NCBI GenBank assembly: GCA_958295665.1
Contig: OY282560.1
Coordinates: 98,929,930-98,993,929 of the forward strand
Direction of reading: 5' to 3'
DNA length: 64,000 nt
Source: Tipula vernalis
Lineage: Eukaryota > Arthropoda > Insecta > Diptera > Tipulidae
Shown here: piece after piece, positions 36,560-46,530 of the stretch
How the letters are laid out: the number at the start of each line of letters is the position of its first letter
How positions within the stretch are numbered: the first letter of the stretch is position 1
Position numbers and translations under genes: made by a program
Notes under the pieces: generated by a model
What the model was told of the DNA's origin: nothing
Databases searched by the model: none
The model's input: only the letters and a program-made list of their open reading frames with translations

Positions 36560-37974
36560 GTTGATATAATGGAGAAGCGTTTCTCTTTATCCACCTGTAT
36601 TAGGTCATTATTGATTATCCACCTACATATGTATATTAGGTCATTTGTACCATACAAAATATCAGAACGTGATGCTGAAATGCTGAAGGAGCTGCAGCCG
36701 GCTGATCCAATGTTTAACAAGAACGAACAAATTGACCTACTTTTGGGAGTACCTACTTCAAGTCATTAGTATCGAAGAAATTATGCTTGCCAAGTGGCTT
36801 GGCAGCGCTCGAAACAACCAGCAAAATAATACCGATGTAACAAACTTTAAAATTCTTTTAGATATAAGTAGATAATTCCCTTCGCAGATTCTGCGAAATC
36901 GAAGAACTTCCGAAAAGTAATAGACAATCACCAGATGAACCAAAATGTGCAGCACTATTTCAGACCACAACCAAGAAAGCCGAAGACAACAAATTTATCT
37001 ATTAAAAATTTAAAATTATCTATCTGAAATCAATTGATTGTTTCGGCTTTTTATAGACAAATATATTAATTGTTCATGACATTTCCAATATTTTCGATTT
37101 GGTAAATCAGAAAAATAAAGTGGCCAATCACTCATAATATATTTACTGACAAAAGTAGTAGGGAGAGGAGGGAATGATATTTCTACTTTTGACAGTACAT
37201 ATATTATGAGTGATTGGCCTTGACTGACCCATTTTTCTGATTTACCAAATTAAAAATATTGGGAATGTCATAAACAATTCATATATTTGTCTATAAAAAG
37301 CCGAAACAATCAACAAATTTATTGTAAAGCTACCATTTAAGCAAACACCTAGTATGCTTGGAACATCTTATAATGCTGCCCTAAAACGATTAAAGGCTAT
37401 GGAAAGAAAATTCGAGCGTGACAAACACGTCGGAGTAATATATAAGGCATTCATCGCGGAATATAATAAACTCGGGCATATGAAAACACGTGACGGCACC
37501 ACTACAAAGCTTAGAGTGGTGTGTTTGTGTGGCACCGTGCAACCACCACTGCACAAAATATTATTAAAATACCGCCAGCCCGAATTTATACTGTGTGGAA
37601 ATATAGAGAAGATGTACCGGCAGGTATGGATATCAAAATTAGATCAAGACTACCAAAATATTTTGTGGCGAAATAATAACCATGAACAACTGTCAAGTTA
37701 CAGATTAAAAACACTCACATTTGGCACGGCATCAGCAGTATACTTAGCAACGCGTCGTTTAAAGGAGATTGGCTGCCAAATACAATCAAACCTGCCAAGA
37801 GCTAATAGTGCGGCGAAAATCAAAGAAATTATGAAGCAGGTAATGATCGCATTGAGCAGCAAACAAGGATTCAGAATGCGCAATTCCCTCACAATTAATG
37901 ACAAGGTACGATCATTCATTCGGATCCACATCGCCGACGAAAGAGCAATGAATATTTGTGAACCAGGTCACCGT
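36560..37974 (+). pseudogene. BEL/Pao pol relic: protease-RT region
   Basis: The plus strand reads ADPMFNKNEQIDLLLGVP (protease region, near 36700), then KAEDNKFI, an insertion, then FIVKLPF, SYNAALKRLKAMERKFERD, and an RT part with ILCGNIEKMYRQVWISKLDQ and TFGTASAVYLATRRL. The YVDD-containing stretch has been lost between LPRAN and SAAKIKEI. The frame from 37354 is open to 37995 but diverges at its end, where a fold-back-like element starts. The element appears to resume at 39590. Confidence 0.85.
36999..37310. mobile_element. Fold-back insertion in BEL/Pao, 12-bp direct repeats
   Basis: About 278 bases form a large palindrome: the arm starting GATTGTTTCGGCTTTTTATA near 37036 matches the reverse complement of the other end near 37311. 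CAACAAATTTAT lies at both 36987-36998 and 37311-37322. Joining the flanks restores the BEL reading NKFIVKLPF. A stretch of about 35 bases at the left end is not mirrored. Confidence 0.82.
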
Positions 37975-39545
37975 CGATATGGCATATTTCATTAAGGAAT
38001 ATTACAAAACGGCATATTTCAAAACGGCACATTTCAAAACGACATATGGTACACTACGACATAAGGTATACTATGGCATATTTCATAATGGCATAATTGA
38101 AAACGACATTTGGCATATGTGGTACTCTATGGCATATATGGTACACTACGGCACATTGAATAAAAGCACAGAATCAAAATTTCATTCTTGTTTATAAATG
38201 TATAAGATTTCCAACAATTTTCGTTTACATTTTCGTTTGTTTATACTTTAATTAATTAATTACAACGAAGATGGAAAAGCCCAACATTAGAAATAAATAA
38301 ATTTTACTTTTAGGGGGTGTTTCTGTTGTACTTCGACAGTTGTTTTTTTTTTAAATAACCCTAAAACTGGACAGCGGTTACTAACTGAAAATATAAATGC
38401 GAGAAAAACATTTGATATACTACATTAGTTCGGTAAAAAAAAAAAAATTAAATCTTGATTTCCCCACATATTGACGTAAAAAAAATAACCCTGAAAGAAG
38501 GCCAAAAACAATCATTACAAGCTAAAAATAAAAGATCGCCACATTAATGCGAATTAGCTAATTACCTTGCTAATTATTGATGTTCGTAGAAAATTTGTCC
38601 CATCTATTTGCAAATAATTTTATTTAAGAAAAATAACTTGTAATACGACAGAACGAGAAAGTTTAAAGGGCTAATTCACGTATTTTTAAATTTAAAATTA
38701 GATTTAGTTAGATTTACACACAAATTTATTTCCATTGGAAGAATAAATTTAATTTTATTAAGTGAAGGTAAATTCTGTTCGAAAGAAAATTGTGATAACT
38801 GAGGAAAAATATCAATAGGCGAAGGAAAATTTAAGTAAATAAAGCATAATTCTACTAATTGAAGGAAAATTCCGTTAGGTGAAGGTTTAAAGGAAAATCC
38901 GTAAAGTAAAGAAAAATTATATTAAGTGCCAAGTTCCAGATTAATTTAACTGATTCCAGAACTTCATCTACAAATCATTTTAAGATCCCATTTCCATCGC
39001 ACTTGTCGAATTTCATAATAATCGGTATAAGTGGCTATATTCTGGAATTTTATCTAAAAACCATTTTGGAACCCTTGTCGAATAAATTGAATTTCACTAG
39101 TAATTCAAAAAAAGTCATTACTAAAATATGAAAAATCTTTGAACAAATATTGCTAAATTTTTATCCATCGTTTATGTCGAATTTGACCACAATCGGTTAA
39201 TAAATAGCCAAGTTCTACTCTGTTTGGCCATATTTCAGAACTTCGCATAAAATCCATTTTAGAATTCCATTTTCTTTGTCATATTGTACCATACAGCATA
39301 TTGAAATATGCCGTCATGTACCTTATGCCACAGTGTACCGTATGCCGTACCGAAATATGCCATTTTGAAATATTCCGTAACGTACCATCTGCCAAGTTTA
39401 CAATATGCCATTTTGAAATATGTCATAGTGTGCCTTACGCCGTCATGTACCATATGCTGTATTGAAATATGATGTTTTAAAATATGCCATGGTGTACCTT
39501 ATGTCGTCGTGTAATTTATGTCGTTTTGAAATATACCATATTGAA
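37975..39545. mobile_element. Fold-back-like element with short-repeat arms and satellite core
   Basis: The left arm (37975-38165) consists of repeats of GGCATATTTCAAAAC and TATGGTACACTACGGCA. The right arm (39284-39545) is the same material reversed (GTTTTGAAATATGCCA-type words). The middle holds diverged satellite-family monomers at about 38930-39280. BEL/Pao coding lies immediately outside both arms, so this is an insertion. Drosophila FB elements have arms of comparable build; homology is not shown. Confidence 0.7.
38930..39280 (+). repeat. Satellite-family monomers inside the fold-back-like element
   Basis: The phrases CCAGAACTTCATCTACAAATC, in part, and GATCCCATTTCCATCGCAC, CGAATTTCATAATAATCGG and TTTGGCCATATTTCAGAAC match the 9-15 kb satellite in forward orientation. 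They are well separated from that array. Confidence 0.85.
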
Positions 39546-39589
39546 CGGGTCCCAGGTAAACCCTCGCCTACTACAAAGATATTAGGTCC

Positions 39590-39765
39590 TCAATAGTATC
39601 CTTACGAAGCTACATTCAACTGCGAACTTACCGGAGCGAGCATTCTACACTAAAAGCACCTTATTATCAGATGCCAGTCGTCCTTTTGATCCTTTGGGCT
39701 GTTTATCTCCAATAATAATTAAGGTGAAAATCTTGTTCCAAAGCCTGTAACGAAATCCCAAAAGG
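39590..39765 (+). pseudogene. BEL/Pao pol relic: segment after RT
   Basis: The frame KSTLLSDASRPFDPLGCLSP leads to IIIKVKILFQSL and then a stop. This is the conserved segment between RT and RNase H in BEL/Pao. Relative to the fragment ending at 37974 it lies where it should if only the fold-back-like element separates them. Confidence 0.85.
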
Positions 39766-39769
39766 GATT

Positions 39770-40330
39770 ACGTTAACAGACATGAGAATAGCGGTCTGAT
39801 GCGGTATAGTAGCTGGCTAGAGCTCACGGTGCGGCGTGGGGATTCTCAGACATATTTCTCATGATTGAATAACCGCATGATGAACAAAATTAGAGGGGCA
39901 AACGGAAATTAAAAAGTACACTGCCACGGCCTCAGCGGCAAAAGGAAATCATAAGCCGGGAGTGATCGTTTCGGAGTGACAGTCTCAATCCCAGGCGACT
40001 ACCGCCGTGACTGCCACACGGGCCTCCCCTCATCGGCCCGCCTACTGGGATGCTGTTTCCCAGTCGCGACGGCTCCCGATGCCATTTATGAAGGAGGGAC
40101 GCCCGCATGACAATCCCAGCGACAATCCCCCGGAACGAGACCGTCACCCCGACGCGATCAACTCATGTGGCGTGCCGCCCTCCAGCACAGCCTGTCCTGG
40201 AGGAACGAACGGCACGCACGGAAAAGGATGGAAAAAGGCCGACCCTTCGCATGACCCCACCTCACATCACCCGATCAATTATTTATTTACGCGCACATGG
40301 TGCGGCTTAGCGCACGACAGTTAAAAATGC
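39770..40330. other. GC-rich island of unknown nature
   Basis: Unlike the rest of the window, 39940-40330 is GC-rich with many CpG and CG-containing words. A 105-codon frame (40007-40324, +) and an overlapping one show no known domain. It may be part of a foreign element or an old CpG-rich regulatory region. No function is assigned. Confidence 0.5.
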
Positions 40331-40703
40331 AAAAAGAAAAAAATTGTTACGGTAAAAGTAAAACTGAAAAATTTGCTAGAAAAAAAAAAAACTACGTTAC
40401 CACTGATTCTACGTTATATTAAAAGTTTACTTTCACTACTCACTGTTCAAAATCAAGAAAATAACACAAAAGTACCTGAAAAAAAAGAAAATGGACCGCT
40501 ATGTGGTCGAACCACACCCAAGCGGACAACCGAACCGAAGCGAAGCAAAAAGAAAAATCGCGAAAACTCCAAACGCAATCACTCAAACAACGGAGAAAAG
40601 ATGAAATTGGCGTGATACTTGCTCTGTGTGGGATTTCCACCACATAGGTGTACCACCACGAATCGCGAGTATGACCACAACCAAATATATAATATATAGA
40701 AAA
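40331..40703. other. A-rich spacer, no gene recognised
   Basis: An 80-codon Lys-rich frame (40373-40615) reflects A-rich composition. No domain is visible. Confidence 0.4.
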
Positions 40704-41842
40704 AAAAATAAGAGGGGGAAAAACAACTGTTACAATTAAAAATTTACAGTTGGTTTTCCCTCAATAGAGTACCTTTTTTTGTTTTATGGCCCGTCCGACC
40801 ACACCGCCAACAGCGCCGACGCAGGATCCCCCTCTCAAAAGAATGGCTGCACTGCCCCCAAACTGCCACTTCGCCACCAATACAATCTCCAATCAAAAAA
40901 TATAAAAACACACCGTAATCCGCATATACTCAATTCAAATCAACCGTAAATAGGTAGATATCCAACTATTTTCACACTGATCAAATCAGCCCCGACGAAT
41001 CAATCATATACCATAAAGAACCGGCAACTCTTCAGCAATGAAACGCTATTTGCACAGCCGCAGATATTTAGCACCACCATAGAGTAAACGTATCACTTTA
41101 CTGGACCTCAAACCGTATGCCGAGAATAATTCTGTTATTTTATTTTTTTTTATAATGTTTATTGAAAAGAATTATTTGAACACATGATATCCATTTTTTT
41201 TATTGTTTTTATTTTACATGTATCATCATCATTCGTACACTCAAATTTTATTTTAACAATGAGAAAAAAAAACGGTCTTTTACTTTTTTTTTTCTTTTTA
41301 TTTATAATCTTTTATTTCCTCGCACCATGAAATTTTGCAACAAAAATTAATAAAAAAGTTTTACAATGGCCAAAAGAAAATCAACGTTTCAATTTGAAAT
41401 TAATAAGAGAACCTGACTTTTCAATTTAAAAAAAAACTTTCCACTTGACTCGACTCTTTTTTTTTTTTTTCACCAAAAACTCAAAACAAAAAAACTTTTT
41501 ATTGTAATCTTTAATTTTAATATATAAAAATATAGATGAGACTGATTGTCCCAAACTCAAGCACTCGACTTCTTTTATCGAAACTCAAAACTAGACTTAA
41601 TTATTTAATAATTAATAAAAACTTAATATTATTATTAAATATCAATGGCCGATGCGGCATTAAAAAATTGAATTTTTATTTTTTTACTTTATCCAAAAAC
41701 GTTTTTATTTTACCACTCACGCTTCCAAAATCAAAAACTAGACTATATTTTTTCAAGAATCAAAACTAGACTATCTCTAAAAAAAAAATATTTTACATCA
41801 AAAACCTAAAAAATCAGAAAAATTTTCCCCCTCTTATTTTTA
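40704..41842. repeat. Region bounded by 19-bp inverted repeats
   Basis: AAAAATAAGAGGGGGAAAA at about 40705-40723 is mirrored by TTTTCCCCCTCTTATTTTT at about 41823-41841. The interior is T-rich and repeats AAACTCAAAACTAGACT-like phrases near 41580 and 41735. It could be a ~1.1-kb non-autonomous DNA element, but no target duplication was identified. Confidence 0.5.
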
Positions 41843-42529
41843 CCTTCGCATCATTGTCGTCCCACTCGCTGCATTTGTGGACATATACATCAATATTTTT
41901 TTTTCTTTATTATTATTGTAAAATCTTTATTCATGTTTATGTTTTTTTTTTTCTTGTTATGTACACAAACACAACGAGTAAGACAAACAACGACGACGAA
42001 CACACGTACATACTTAGTTGTACGGTCGCCTCTGACTCATGTCTAATCCACCGATTGGTTTTTGTTTTCCCACACAGAGCAAATATCACGCGTTAATCCA
42101 AGCCAATGAAAGAAAAATGGAATATTCGAGATTGAACATTTTAGCATCATAAATATTCCATCTCATACTACCCAATACATGTACACATACCAACTCGCAA
42201 AAAAAAATGTATGCTTGTACATGACAATATAGAAAACAAGTAAATGCAGGGGAATATAAAATAGCTTTACATAGCAATCGGTGAGAATATTAAATTTGAA
42301 TTTTGGGGAAGCATGAATCAGAGCATATGTATATACAACACTATGGTGGTCATGGTATTTTATAATGAAAGAGAAAAAAAAATTCAAAGTGTATGAGCGT
42401 TTGGAATTCTCGCAAGAATTAAATTCTTCCGCTTCAAGTGGAGACGTAAGCCCGTCGTAACAAGCCTTTGGATACAGATCTTGGCGTGGGATGATAGACT
42501 CCCTCCAGGAATCTTGGAAGCCAGGCTAT
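41843..42529. other. Spacer, no gene recognised
   Basis: AT-rich, no supported gene. Confidence 0.4.
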
Positions 42530-42935
42530 TATTATTATTATTATTGGAGAGCCATGCGGGCGATCAGCCACTTCGCACTGCGACCTAAAAGATCTATTGT
42601 GCTGGACCCTGCTTAATTATTCGTCCAGTCAATATTCAGGTTCTTATTGAACCTGACAATACTGCCTCTCGGTACGTTATAAATATTATCTGGGCTTATT
42701 GCTCTCCCTCCTAGATGTTTACTACAGCATGTAGTTCCACTAGAAGGACGGTAGCATTGGAGCCCAAGGACCTCGAGAGGGTTGTCCCTCTCCCGTATAT
42801 TCCTACTCCTGCCCCGTCTTCTGTTTGATTTTACTCTTACGAGTTGCTGGGAATTGCAAATGGCCTGTAGGTCACCCAACTTTACTAAAGGAAGGGTAAA
42901 TAAAACTGGAGGGTGCCTGGTATCCAGAGTCCGCA
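42530..42935 (-). mobile_element. I-clade non-LTR retrotransposon, copy 3 (rearranged 3' fragment)
   Basis: It starts with the TAA-type tail (ATTATTATTATTATTATT on the plus strand). It has the same 3' region as copy 1 (GCGGGCGATCAGCCACTTCG) and the same C-terminal stretch up to about 42718. An internal deletion then joins it to RNase H-side sequence (CCAAGGACCTCGAGAGGGTT) at about 42760. No complete domain remains. Confidence 0.85.
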
Positions 42936-43229
42936 TATTTTGGACAGATTAACCTATCAACCATTCATCCATCGGTATATGCTGTTCCACCCCAGATTAG
43001 GGTTTTTTGTCAAGGTTTTCTCCTTTAGCGCCGTACTTTAGCCTGTGGCAAATGGCAAAAAATGTGCCAAATTGCCTTAGTTACCAGTGGTTGCCACGAG
43101 GAGGCAGCACGTACACTTGCGAATTGTGAACAGATTACCCCTTACATAATTGTACCCATCACGCAGCTGCTTAATGAAGCCGGGCTAGAAACTAAAGGTG
43201 ATCTCTTCGGATCTACGAGCGGGCGAATC
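42936..43229. other. Unassigned sequence between I-clade copy 3 and BEL/Pao
   Basis: Short frames with no convincing domain. It may belong to the BEL/Pao element, since RNase H follows at once. Confidence 0.3.
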
Positions 43230-43567
43230 TTAATATGCTGCAAATAACCTATCAGTTAAGTTTAATTGGGTTCAGTGACGCGAGTGAACAAGTTTATGCA
43301 GCAGTGTTGTACGAGCGATGGTTTAAATTCAATCATCACAGCCAAATCGCGCATAGCACTAGTGAAACAATTAAGTTTGGCACGATTAGAATTAATGGGA
43401 CCTTTACTGCTGGCCAACTTAATGAAAATGGTGGAAGAATCACTACCATAAAAAATCATTAACATTTTTTTATTCATAGATTCAAAAATAGTTTTGGACT
43501 GTTTGTCAGCACATCCTAGACGATGGACCACGTTTAATAAATACTCTAGCTTCATAAAGATGTGTAA
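43230..43567 (+). pseudogene. BEL/Pao RNase H relic
   Basis: YQLSLIGFSDASEQVYAAVLY carries the first RNase H Asp. After a frameshift come AKSRIALVKQLSLARLELMG and LLLANLMKMVEE, then FFIDSKIVLDCLSAHPRRWT. The same blocks are seen, better preserved, in the minus-strand copy at 60127-60549. The long-inverted-repeat transposon cuts the sequence at 43568. Confidence 0.88.
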
Positions 43568-46053
43568 TAGTCCAGGCAACGAAGACCAAAAAATACCAAA
43601 TAGCGGAAATAGTTCATGTAGAAGCCAAAATTGGTACAGTTATAGGGGAAGATGTCCTTAGCAACATACTAAAAGTACTGAGGGTTAGGGGTGAAGCTAA
43701 GGGGAGGGGGGGGGGGTCTCGAAAGGCCCTTGTTTTCAATTTTTCGTTAATAACTCATAAACCACTGTTTCTATCAAAAAATGTCCAGATACTAAATTAA
43801 TCTACATAAAATTCCCTACAATAAAGATTCTATACACTTTTTGATAGGATCAAAGCTTAAGGAAATATGGAGGGGGTAAATAGAAAATTTAAAAGAAAAA
43901 CGGTTTTTGCTCGTATAAATATGGAGGGGGTAAATAGAAAATTTAAAAAAAACAATTTTGCTCGTGCTCGTCCCAGTTTACAATAAACCTCCTTGTTGAT
44001 CGTGAGTCTTCAAAATATCTGCTTTTATTACATTAAATATTTGCACGCGTTTAATATAAGATTATTATTTCCAGTTTGTATGTGACTATAGCTGAGAAGT
44101 GTTTAATTTGTGAAAGTGAAGTTGAAAGTGATTTGTGCAACGTTGGAAAAAAATGGATAAGTGGATTAGTGAAGGCAAGTGTGTTAAGGAAAGATGGGAA
44201 AGAGAAAGGTTCCAGGGTAAGATAAATGGTGTTTTTCATAATTCTTGCAGAAGAGAATACGTCAGAAGTGACTCAATAAAAAGGTTTTTGCGAGACACTC
44301 TCTCAGATGAACCTTCAATATCACGTGATGCTTCGTCTTTGCGTTCAGGACAAATGAAATTTGATTTTAAAACAAAGTGTTTTTTCTGCACGGAAACGTA
44401 TGACGAAGAGAAGGAGATTAAAAAATCGTATGTTAAGCGTCGAACAGTTTTTTATGTTCGTACGGTTGCGTTTCACAATTCTATTTTGAATCCTGGGCAG
44501 GAAAGAAAGGATGAGTGGGAAAACGATGTAGTGAGGCATATCTGCACTGTTGGCGATCTACACGCAGCAGACGCAATATATCACGAAGATTGTTACAAAA
44601 GATTCATGTTAACCTCTGTACCTTCAAAAAGAAAAGCTGGACGTCCACAAGACGAAGGGATTTCCGAAGCAATGGAAGAAATATATGATTATATTGAAAG
44701 GACTGATAATTGCCAATACTCTATGGACGAGTTGTTGGAACAGGTTATTGCAGGGGAAGCACCACATGTGAAGACCATTAAGGAGAGAATGAGAGAAAAA
44801 TATGGGGACCAAATTTTTCCAGTACTATTCGCACCAGACAAACTGTCGTCTCTTTTCGTAGTTTTAGTGCTAAAATCTTGAGCGACTCATGGTACACTTC
44901 AAGGTGTAAAGATGAACAAAAAGAACGTGAGAGGATTGTACAAAAAGCTGCTGAGATTATCTTGGAAGACATTGAATCCATGGCTTACGACAACAGTGCC
45001 TATCCCCTCTTCATATAGCTTCTGCAGTGAGGCTGAACAATTTATACCTAAATCTCTTAGAGTCTTCATGGACTGCATTTCAAGGAAAAAAAGGTCGAAA
45101 GAGGCAGTGGGGAAAAAGATGACAACTATTGCTCATGCTCTTATTGCTGCTGTTCGCCCTCGATGTTTCATATCCCCAATTCTGACCTGCATCGCTCTGT
45201 TCATATACAGAAAATTCGGATCAAAGAGTGCCTCTTAATACGACGCTCAGCAGCTGGAGCTCTCCACCATCCACCACCCGCAAGAGCCTATCCCAAGTGA
45301 CACATTTTGTCAGTACATCTTTGATAATGCAGACTTCAATGTGTCCACTCTCGATGGCTGGAATACCTTCCACAGCATGGGAGGAATCAAATGTATTACA
45401 CCAACCCACGCTCTCCTTACATCCACGAAAGTGGAAAGACTGAAATCTGCCACCCCCCCAGGAAGAAGTGGGCCAGCTCGGAGTTCTGGAGCTGCAAGCC
45501 TTTGAGGGAAGGGGAACCAACGCATTGCAGCAAATTACTATCGAAGATTTGAGCGTGTTGATGCCCATCCCTGTGACATATTCACACCCACTGTTCAAGA
45601 TTTCCTGTGGATGAGTGGTAAGTGGTTCCAGGAGGTGGACCCCACCAACCGTTCCAGAATGGAAGGGTTTTATGCAATTGGTGAGTAAATTCATTAACAA
45701 AGAGAAAACTTCGAAAACAATAAAAATTGTTTTTTTTTTTAATTTTCTATTTACACCCTCCACATTTCCTTAAGCTTTGATCCTATCAAAAAAGTGTAGA
45801 GAATCTTTACTGTAGACAATTTTATGTAGATTAATTTAGTAAATAGACATTTTTTTGATAGGAGTGGTTTTTGAGTTATTAACGAAAAATTGAAAAAAGA
45901 GACCTTTCGAGACCGCCCTGCCCCCCATCCTTAGCTTCACACCTACCCCTCAGTACTTTTAGTATGTTGTTAAGGACACCTTCCCCTACAACTGAACCAA
46001 TTTTGGCTTCTACATGAATTATTTCCGCTATTTTTCCTTCGTTGCCTGGACTA
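43568..46053. mobile_element. DNA transposon with ~310-bp inverted repeats, superfamily uncertain
   Basis: The left arm (43568 to about 43890) and right arm (about 45745-46053) match as reverse complements over roughly 310 bases. Both begin TAGTCCAGGCAACGAAG and share TTCATGTAGAAGCCAAAATT. TAA lies on both sides (43565-43567 and 46054-46056), a possible 3-bp duplication. BEL/Pao RNase H precedes it and BEL/Pao integrase sequence follows it. A ~50-bp tandem duplication lies just inside the left arm (43868-43968). The body carries one degenerate gene on the plus strand. Confidence 0.9.
44075..45725 (+). pseudogene. Cysteine-motif protein of the long-inverted-repeat transposon
   Basis: Pieces in three frames form one product. 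Order: AEKCLICESEVESDLCNVGK (near 44091-44150), FHNSCRREYV, KCFFCTETYDEEKE, HAADAIYHEDCYKRF, then ILSDSWYTSRCKDEQKERER (near 44875), EAEQFIPKSLRVFMD, RPRCFISPILTC and RKFGSK. Further on come FDNADFNVSTLDGWNTFHSM (near 45330) and PEWKGFMQLVSKFINK (45655-45705). Paired CxxC and HxxxC motifs suggest zinc binding. The DNAD...TLDG...TFH block is the most conserved-looking part and may hold catalytic acidic residues. I recall related uncharacterised proteins in other animals but cannot name the family. Frameshifts lie near 44210, 44850 and 45000. The longest single frame is 44153-44881. Confidence 0.75.
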
Positions 46054-46530
46054 TAAGGTATTGTCGCTTGTAAAATGTTTTATCAACAACCTCAAAACCA
46101 AAATTAGAACGATAGAGGCTAACAGAGAAGAAAGCCAAGCAGCTGAAAAAACTTTGTTGCAACACATTCAACAAAGGGAGTTCGCTTGCGAAATAGTAGT
46201 ACTGAGAACCAAAAACCTATTACCAAGGCAAACCAGAATAGCGAGTTTAAATTCATTCATTGACGAAAGTGGCACTCCGAGTAAGGGGACGTATCCAAAA
46301 GTCAATGGCTGTATTCCAATGAAGCACCAAGCAGTTAAGTGTATAGTAAGAGATACCCACTTTCTACAAAATCATTCAGGTATAAGCTTATTTACCAGCA
46401 TTAATACAAAAAGATTCTGGATAATAGAAGGAAAAGTGCTATCTAGATCGATATTTCAAATTTGCGTAAAATTCATTAGGCAATACCCAATCAACATACG
46501 GGCAATGTCTGCATATTCGTCCAAATGAAG
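46054..46530 (+). pseudogene. BEL/Pao relic: integrase N-terminal region
   Basis: AEKTLLQHIQQREFACEIVV, RIASLNSFIDESGTPSKG, and after degeneration TKRFWIIEGKVLSRSIFQIC resemble the stretch before the integrase core in BEL/Pao. The region between RNase H (ending 43567) and this segment is shorter than in the minus-strand copy at 59437-60126, so sequence was lost in addition to the transposon insertion. Confidence 0.82.

Noticed and set aside
37958..39453. Related Tyr/His-rich frames on opposite strands at 37958-38197 and 39259-39453.
   Set aside because: Both are translations of the short inverted arm repeats of the fold-back-like element.
40007..40615. Frames of 105 and 80 codons in the GC-rich island and next to it.
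   Set aside because: No domain, no splice or start context, and composition alone explains their openness.
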